A DNA stretch of 13,591 bases, taken from assembly GCA_003972865.1 (NCBI GenBank), contig QOAX01000283.1, positions 1 through 13,591 of the forward strand, written 5' to 3'. Shown piece after piece: positions 9,901-13,591 of this stretch. The notes beneath the pieces are model-generated. The model was not told the DNA's origin. It made no database searches and saw nothing but the letters and a program-made list of their open reading frames with translations. This DNA comes from Verrucomicrobiota bacterium. Its GTDB lineage: Bacteria > Verrucomicrobiota > Verrucomicrobiia > Limisphaerales > UBA1096. Positions within the stretch are counted from its first letter, which is position 1. Every line of letters starts with the position of its first letter. The position numbers were made by a program, and so were the translations under genes.

Positions 9901-10029
9901 CGCGAGGACAACGACCGCATAATCAGCCGGGGCAGCGGCGCGGCGGCCAGGCTGCCGGAGGAGTTTCGCGAGGTATTGCAGGATTATTTCAAGGCGGTGG
10001 AGGCCATGGAAGGGGACGGGAAGCGATGA
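6910..10029 (+). CDS. Large membrane protein with long coiled coil (DUF4175-like)
   Basis: 1039 residues. Two membrane helices at about 32-52 and 62-84, a basic cytoplasmic-looking segment with RRYRRLGDRLLGIVEL, a third helix at about 160-178, then a large extracytoplasmic region. Residues ~200-500 look like beta-sandwich segments; from ~512 a charged Glu/Lys-rich coiled coil runs to ~700 and resumes to ~760; the tail has Gly/Gln runs (GGQGGGQGGE) and a Gln/Met-rich stretch at ~942-981. This layout matches uncharacterised DUF4175-type proteins of Planctomycetota and Verrucomicrobiota, often found near MoxR/DUF58/VWA genes; none of these is in the window. Family assignment is from architecture, not from a diagnostic motif. 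ATG 6910 is preferred over TTG 6898. Its TGA overlaps the next ATG (ATGA). Probable role: an envelope scaffold; inferred only. Confidence 0.75.
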   Translation: MSHKDQFSREDIPDALRQQFAVVQRRLWRVETTMAVCLAAAGLFGSYLVLFFSDRLWDSPGWLRLGLLAAGVGITVGSVIWWLSRWVFHKRDTRALAKLVQRRYRRLGDRLLGIVELADEEKRPAIFSPSLYRAAIGQVAGEALKLDFKQTVNPRPARQRAIVAAALVAVAVAAWGVIPQAGWNTLERWGLPLANTPRHTLVRLAGFPGEKFVARGEPFDVDGAVEYQSFWKPRTASARFNDSKPIRADIAGTNVNFTVPGQVEDGALTVKVGDARHAVAIRPVQRPAMRELHASIELPAYLQHPVRNEPVQAAYLPVLRGSTVSFQGRVSRELSQAQVAIDEVARPMSVRNENFSSPAHEVGGTSHFAFTWLDIHDLAGAAAWQLNVEAIDDGEPSLDLGTLGRDLAILETEVLELNATVRDDFGVKETGIEWRALGQAEESPPQIAAALTVRAKGTQETEFETSFHFSPAVLGIGKDTTVELAVWATDHLPGRKPSRTMPYRLHVLGIEDHAEMVRQKLESILENLEEVSRAEEDIAEDTRELADSDSDTLAKRKTSEKIEKTADEQRENAQDLKDLAKEGTKALMEAMRNPAFDEQTLRDWAQNLQKMNELADQQMKQAQTKLGEASQGGEPQEKKEKLADALEKEEEALDELADLQDKVNKDLDNLQALTLSQRLRKISKEEMALRKKIKDIIQETIGLTPEDLPERYTRANTRFTKSQGRTQAKAVELQGEISRFYERTGKGQYGEVSREMETEKTGEALEKIEQQISSNISMLAIRNLGDWSGNFDKWARKLEPPKKESDSGGQGGGQGGENKMNDLMKLFFSMLRLRESEIRHRQQTSLVEQQKREADIYTKGVERVVQMHADSMLELNRLQFETTEPAMLDPLQETFDSMEITDNLLDKPQTDSVTIDAQTGTIRFMSDVINLINEEIRRDSGQQGQSQAQQEMAFMMAMMAMKQQMGQGMQQNQTGGGSQAGGTTSQSASALTGDAVGREDNDRIISRGSGAAARLPEEFREVLQDYFKAVEAMEGDGKR

Positions 10030-11018
10030 GGCGGGCGCGGCGTTGTCTTCTCATCGCGGTGTGCCTTGCGGTGGCCGTTCCGGCCGAGGCGCAAAAACTG
10101 TTCGAGGAGTCGAGCGACCTTTTGCCGAAAGAGATCGAGCGCATGTACTCAAAGGGCCTGCAGTTCCTCGTGCAGTCCCAGCTCTCAACCGGCAATTACA
10201 AGGACAAGCCGTACGGCACGTCGCCGGCGGTGGTCGGGTTGGCGGTGATGGCGATGCTCGCGCACGGGGACGACCCGAGCCACGGCCCGTTCAGCCAGCC
10301 AATCAAGCGCGGACTTAACTTCATCGTCAGCAGGCAAAACAAGACCACCGGCTACATCGGCACCACGATGTACAACCACGGCTTCGCGACGTTGGCCCTG
10401 GCCGAGGCGTATGGCGCGGTCGAGGACGACCGGCTTGGCCCGGCGCTCGAGAAGGCCATCGCCCTGATCATCAATGCGCAGAAAAAAAACCCGCGTGGCG
10501 GCTGGCGTTACTCGCCCGAGAGCACCGACGCCGACACTACCGTGAGCGGCGCGCAGATGGTGGCCCTGTTCGCCGCGCGCAACGCCGGCTTGGCTGTGCC
10601 GGAGTCGGCCATCCAGACCGGCCTGCGCTACTTCAAGTCGTGTCAGACACCCGAGGGCGGTTTCGGCTACACGTCCAACCGCGGCCCAAACGCAGCCCGC
10701 TCGGCCATCGGCACGCTGGTGTTCGCCCTGGCCAAGGAGAAGGACAGCCCGGCGTTTCGCAAGGCGTTCGGCTACCTCCGCAAAGCCCCGGAGACGTCGA
10801 GCTACCGGCAGTATTATTTGTACTACGGCGCGCAGGCCTACTTCCACGCCTCGCCGGCGGAGTGGGCCAAGTGGAACCGCAAAAACATCGCCACTCTCAA
10901 GCAAAACCAGAACGAGGACGGAAGCTGGAGTGGCCAGTTTGGCACCACCTTCGGCACCACCGCCTCGCTGCTTTCGCTCGCATTGAACTACCGCTTCCTG
11001 CCGATTTATGAACGGTAA
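10026..11018 (+). CDS. Secreted alpha/alpha-toroid protein (prenyltransferase/squalene-oxidase repeats)
   Basis: 330 residues. A signal peptide with four early Arg residues ends near PAEA (residue 22). The rest is a run of paired helices with QW-like turns: STGNYKDKPYGTSPAVVGLAVMAML (54-78), GGWRYSPES (158-166), PEGGFGYTSNRG (209-220) and EDGSWSGQFGT (297-307), as in squalene-hopene cyclases and protein prenyltransferase beta subunits. The position of the class II cyclase acid motif DxDD reads DADTT (168-172), so the third acidic residue is missing; with a length about half that of true cyclases and a periplasmic location, terpene cyclisation is unlikely. A binding or structural toroid is more plausible. 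A strong ribosome-binding stretch (GGGGACGGGAAG) lies just before ATG 10026, which overlaps the previous stop; the 3' end overlaps the next gene by 11 bases. Confidence 0.85.
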   Translation: MRRARRCLLIAVCLAVAVPAEAQKLFEESSDLLPKEIERMYSKGLQFLVQSQLSTGNYKDKPYGTSPAVVGLAVMAMLAHGDDPSHGPFSQPIKRGLNFIVSRQNKTTGYIGTTMYNHGFATLALAEAYGAVEDDRLGPALEKAIALIINAQKKNPRGGWRYSPESTDADTTVSGAQMVALFAARNAGLAVPESAIQTGLRYFKSCQTPEGGFGYTSNRGPNAARSAIGTLVFALAKEKDSPAFRKAFGYLRKAPETSSYRQYYLYYGAQAYFHASPAEWAKWNRKNIATLKQNQNEDGSWSGQFGTTFGTTASLLSLALNYRFLPIYER

Positions 11019-12405
11019 ACCAGCCCAGCCGAAGCGATGGTTCCGCCGGCCGCTCGGGCTGGCGGCGGTCGCGCTCTGCCTTGGCCAAGCGCTTGGTCAG
11101 GCGGCCGGCAAAGACGACCTTGTGCGTTTCCTCGACGGCTCGATGCTCCACGGCGAGCTGCAGCAGGTCAGTCTCGGCGACGGCGTGCGCTGGTCGCGGA
11201 CGGACCTGGCCCAACCGGTCGATTTCCGGCCGGACAACCTGGCTTGGATTCGCTTCGAGGGCGCGCGACCGGTAAAGCGCCAAACCGAGCCGACCGTGCA
11301 CATCCGCTTTCACAACGGCGACGAGGTGCTCGGCAACCTGATCGCGCTGGACGAGCAGCGTGTCCAATTTTCCACCTGGTTTAACGAGCAGTTGTCCGCG
11401 CCGCGTGACGTGCTGCAGTCGCTGGCGTTTCTCTCTCCCGGCTTCCGGATTCTTTTTGAGGGACCGACAACCATCGCCGGCTGGAAGCTGGGCCGCGATC
11501 CCAAGGCGTGGAAGTACCGCGACGGCGTGTTCATCTCCGAGGGCGTCGGCGTGCTGGGCCGCGACTTCGGCCTCAAGGGCTCTTCGCGCATCGAGTTCGA
11601 CCTGCAATGGAACGGCACCTTCAGCCTGATCGTGCCGGTGTACACCTCGGCGCTGGATCGGTTCGACTACCGCAGCAACTCGTACATGTTTTACATCAGC
11701 CGGGGCTACGTGAGTTTGCAGCGCGTGCAGAACGGCGCCGGCGTCCGCAACCTTGGCCAGGGGCAGATTCCCGATATGCAGACGAAAAACCGCGTGCGGG
11801 TCGAGATCCGCATCAACCGGGACGAGGCCGAGATGGAGCTCTACATCGACCGCAAGCTCGTCCGCAAATGGCGCGACACAAACGGCTTTGCCGCCACCGG
11901 CTCGGGCATGGCATTTTTCTCGCAGCTCAACGGCCCGATCGTCCGCGTGAGCAACCTCCGCGTGTCGGCGTGGGACGGCCATTCCGACCCGGTCCAGCTC
12001 GCCGTGAACGACGTTTCCGAAGACATGGTTTTCCTCAAGAACCGAGACGAGGTGCCCGGCAAACTCAAGTCGATGGACGGCCGGACTGTCGTGATCAACT
12101 CTCTCGGCGCTGACCTCACCATTCCGCTCGAGCGCATCACCCGCGTGGCGCTCACCAGGCCGGAAGCCAGGCCGGAGGCCAAGCGCCCTTGGGAAGTGCG
12201 CGCGCATTTCGCCGGCGGCGCGGCCGTGTCGTTCGACCTTCAGCAATGGGAGGGCAGCACCCTCACCGGCCGCAGCCGAAACTTCGGCCCGGTGACATTC
12301 GACTCGCGGTACATCCGGCGGCTGCAGTTCAACCTCGGCACCTCACAAAAAACCAGCGACACCAACGCCGGCGGCGCCGACCAACTCTGGCCCTGGGATG
12401 ATTGA
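11008..12405 (+). CDS. Secreted beta-rich protein: lectin-like core flanked by four small beta repeats
   Basis: 465 residues with a signal peptide (basic start KRWFRR, hydrophobic stretch, cleavage probably after LGQALGQA near residue 32). Residues ~150-325 resemble a concanavalin-like/LamG or DUF1080-type domain: GWKLGRDPKAWKYRDGVFIS, RIEFDLQWNG, VRVEIRINRDEAEMELYIDRKLVRKW and VRVSNLRVSAWDG. Around it I see four copies of a ~45-residue beta unit with the pattern V-x-hydrophobic-x-(N/D)-G-x-x-x-x-G-x-L ... I-x-(R/S)-(hydrophobic): residues 38-83, 97-142, 339-382 and 397-441. Such repeats suggest small barrels; the copies are divergent. The core could bind carbohydrate but no catalytic residues are evident. 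The signal peptide encodes a doubled LGQA from the window motif. It overlaps the toroid gene by 11 bases and is followed by a paralogue. No known function recognised. Confidence 0.78.
   Translation: MNGKPAQPKRWFRRPLGLAAVALCLGQALGQAAGKDDLVRFLDGSMLHGELQQVSLGDGVRWSRTDLAQPVDFRPDNLAWIRFEGARPVKRQTEPTVHIRFHNGDEVLGNLIALDEQRVQFSTWFNEQLSAPRDVLQSLAFLSPGFRILFEGPTTIAGWKLGRDPKAWKYRDGVFISEGVGVLGRDFGLKGSSRIEFDLQWNGTFSLIVPVYTSALDRFDYRSNSYMFYISRGYVSLQRVQNGAGVRNLGQGQIPDMQTKNRVRVEIRINRDEAEMELYIDRKLVRKWRDTNGFAATGSGMAFFSQLNGPIVRVSNLRVSAWDGHSDPVQLAVNDVSEDMVFLKNRDEVPGKLKSMDGRTVVINSLGADLTIPLERITRVALTRPEARPEAKRPWEVRAHFAGGAAVSFDLQQWEGSTLTGRSRNFGPVTFDSRYIRRLQFNLGTSQKTSDTNAGGADQLWPWDD
12157..12180 (+). repeat. 12-base tandem duplication in a linker
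   Basis: AGGCCGGAAGCC is followed directly by AGGCCGGAGGCC (one mismatch), encoding RPEARPEA between the third and fourth beta repeats of the lectin-like protein. In-frame linker expansion, probably of no functional weight. Confidence 0.6.
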
Positions 12406-12550
12406 CGCAACGACACAACTCCCGCGTGGCCAAGCGCATCCCACCAAGCGACAGCGTCTTGGAGTGCGGTACTCCGTACCGCTTTGGAGCGCTCACAAAA
12501 GCGGCGGGGACAGCCGCACTCCAAGACGCCCGCGCGATGATTACACCCGC
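12406..12550. other. 145-base gap between the two paralogues
   Basis: The gap holds a variant of the window motif (CGCGTGGCCAAGCGC at 12423-12437), the nested palindromic element at 12454-12529, and the start of a perfect 14-base motif copy (12548-12561) that runs into the next gene. The reading frame of the next gene is open all the way from 12407, with GTG at 12464 as the only other in-frame start, so the true N-terminus is uncertain. No Shine-Dalgarno sequence is seen. Confidence 0.6.
12454..12529. repeat. REP-like palindromic element with nested hairpins
   Basis: A perfect 16-base inverted repeat, GCGTCTTGGAGTGCGG (12454-12469) and CCGCACTCCAAGACGC (12514-12529), encloses 44 bases that hold further inverted repeats: GCGGTAC-TCC-GTACCGC (12466-12482), CCGCTTT (12479-12485) with AAAGCGG (12498-12504), and GCGGC (12501-12505) with GCCGC (12513-12517). 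The arms overlap, so alternative folds (long stem or cloverleaf/cruciform) compete. The TTGGAGTGCGG...CCGCACTCCAA pattern recalls dispersed palindromic repeats I know from verrucomicrobial genomes; only this copy is in the window. Confidence 0.8.
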
Positions 12551-12561
12551 TTGGCCAAGCG
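12548..12561. repeat. Perfect copy of the window-wide palindrome CGCTTGGCCAAGCG
   Basis: This is the full 14-base palindrome. The 8-base core TTGGCCAA occurs at 1494, 3046, 3096, 3941, 4898, 5466, 6096, 7195, 7486, 8566, 11081, 12551, 12621 and 13335 (first base of each core). One-base variants occur near 814, 1587, 6180, 7316, 8219, 11752 and 12427. Copies lie within genes on both strands and in four gaps. Role unknown; see findings. Confidence 0.85.
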
Positions 12562-13591
12562 CACCATTCGCATCCCATGGCGTTCATTGCCGGTTTTCAT
12601 CCTGGCCGCATCGGCCGCCCTTGGCCAAGCCGGCTCGACCGGCGAAAGCAAATCGACCATCCACTTCAAAAACGGCGACTGGCTGCGCGGCGCTCTCGCC
12701 GCTTACGATCAAGCCGCCGGCGTAACATGGTGCCACGCCGACGCGACGGCCCCGCTGCACTTCAACACCGACCAACTCACCGAGATCACCCTCGACGGCA
12801 CAGCCGTTGGCCGACTCGCCGCCGGCAATCTCTGCGAGGTGCAACTTGTCAACGGCGACCACTTCCGCGGCAACCTCGCCGGGGCCACGGCGCAACATTT
12901 CCTGTTCGACACCTGGCACGCCGGCCGGATGCAGTTGCTGCGCAGCACCGTCCGCAAAATCGCCCCGCTGCCCAAGGGGCTGAAAACGATTTTTCAGGGG
13001 CCGGAAAGTGACGACGGCTGGACACACGGCAAGATCAGCAACGAGACCATCGGCGAGTCCGGCAACTGGCGCTACCACAACGGCGGGTTCCACGCGAAGG
13101 CCGCCGCCTCCATCGCCCGTGACCTGGGCCTGCCGGACAGCTCGCACATCTCGTTCGACCTCGAGTGGAGCGGCGCGATGCATCTGGCCTTCGCGCTGTA
13201 CACCGACACGCTGCAACCGATCAGCCTTTCCACCAAGGAGAACGAGCCGGACTTCGGCGGCTTTTACAGCATCCAAGTCAACAGCTACTCGGTGAACCTT
13301 TTGCCGGTCAAAAAACACACACCGCTCACCTACCTTGGCCAAGCGACCGTCCCGAGCTTCCGCAAAAAAACCAAGGCGCGCCTCGAGTTTTTTGCCAACA
13401 AACGCCAGCGGCTCATCGCCGTCGCAATCGACGGAAAACTGGTTCGCAAATGGTACGACCCCAAGGGCTTCGCCGGTGAGGGCACCGGCATCCGCATCGT
13501 GCATCAGGGCCGGGGCGCCGTGCGCATCAGCAACCTGCGAGTCGAGGAATGGGACGGCCGATTCAAAGGCCCGCCGACCCACCCCATCGGC
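12551..13591 (+). CDS. Partial paralogue of the secreted lectin-like protein (cut by window end)
   Basis: 347 codons are present; the 3' end is outside the window. From TTG 12551 the frame reads a basic n-region (AKRTIRIPWR), a hydrophobic stretch (VFILAASAA) and a likely cleavage site after LGQA, a good signal peptide. Two beta units follow (STIHFKNGDWLRGAL ..., then CEVQLVNGDHFRGNL ...), then a lectin-like domain with WRYHNGGFHAKA, SHISFDLEWSG, IAVAIDGKLVRKWYDPKGFAGEGTG and AVRISNLRVEEWDG. It aligns along its length with the gene at 11008-12405, so the missing part should carry two more beta units. TTG 12551 sits inside a copy of the window motif and lacks a ribosome-binding site; GTG 12464 within the palindromic element is the alternative. 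An ATG at 12577 is in another frame. The start may have been disturbed by the inserted repeat. Confidence 0.8.
   Translation, partial: MAKRTIRIPWRSLPVFILAASAALGQAGSTGESKSTIHFKNGDWLRGALAAYDQAAGVTWCHADATAPLHFNTDQLTEITLDGTAVGRLAAGNLCEVQLVNGDHFRGNLAGATAQHFLFDTWHAGRMQLLRSTVRKIAPLPKGLKTIFQGPESDDGWTHGKISNETIGESGNWRYHNGGFHAKAAASIARDLGLPDSSHISFDLEWSGAMHLAFALYTDTLQPISLSTKENEPDFGGFYSIQVNSYSVNLLPVKKHTPLTYLGQATVPSFRKKTKARLEFFANKRQRLIAVAIDGKLVRKWYDPKGFAGEGTGIRIVHQGRGAVRISNLRVEEWDGRFKGPPTHPIG

Noticed and set aside
12402..12725. 107-codon frame covering the gap and the start of the last gene
   Set aside because: It begins at a TTG inside the previous gene's end, runs through the palindromic element, and then reads the wrong frame of the paralogue, whose similarity to the 11008-12405 protein fixes the correct frame.

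Overview
The window looks like chromosomal DNA from a GC-rich, Gram-negative member of the PVC superphylum, most likely Verrucomicrobiota (Pedosphaera-like), with Planctomycetota as the alternative. The support is indirect: a secreted sulfatase, two prepilin-type pseudopilins with the HX9DG-type C-terminal motif, MJ0042-like zinc ribbons fused to or near membrane proteins, a toroid (prenyltransferase/squalene-oxidase-repeat) protein next to a very large membrane coiled-coil protein, and a REP-like palindrome of a kind I associate with verrucomicrobial genomes. No rRNA or other taxonomic marker is present.

Left part (1-3917, + strand): a sulfatase with a signal peptide; a fumarylacetoacetate-hydrolase-family enzyme and a small cupin joined by a TAATG stop/start overlap; a 74-residue zinc-ribbon protein; and a pseudopilin-like secreted protein. 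Middle (3972-6724, - strand): a membrane-anchored zinc-ribbon/ankyrin protein whose stop codon overlaps the start (TGATG) of a second pseudopilin-like gene. The two pseudopilin genes converge on a 54-base junction that holds a small hairpin.

Right part (6910-13591, + strand): after a divergent intergenic region comes a tightly packed run. A 1039-residue membrane coiled-coil protein overlaps (ATGA) a secreted toroid protein, which overlaps by 11 bases a secreted beta-rich protein with a lectin-like core. After a 145-base gap with a strong nested palindrome comes a paralogue of the last gene, cut by the window end. The overlaps suggest these proteins act together in the cell envelope, but nothing in the sequence identifies the job.

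The most striking signal is not a gene. The palindrome TTGGCCAA, usually extended towards CGCTTGGCCAAGCG, occurs 14 times, where about 0.2 would be expected by composition. It lies in genes (both strands, at least two reading phases, read as L-A-K-R or L-G-Q-A) and between genes. It behaves like a HIP1-type genome-wide DNA motif and leaves a visible imprint on the protein sequences.
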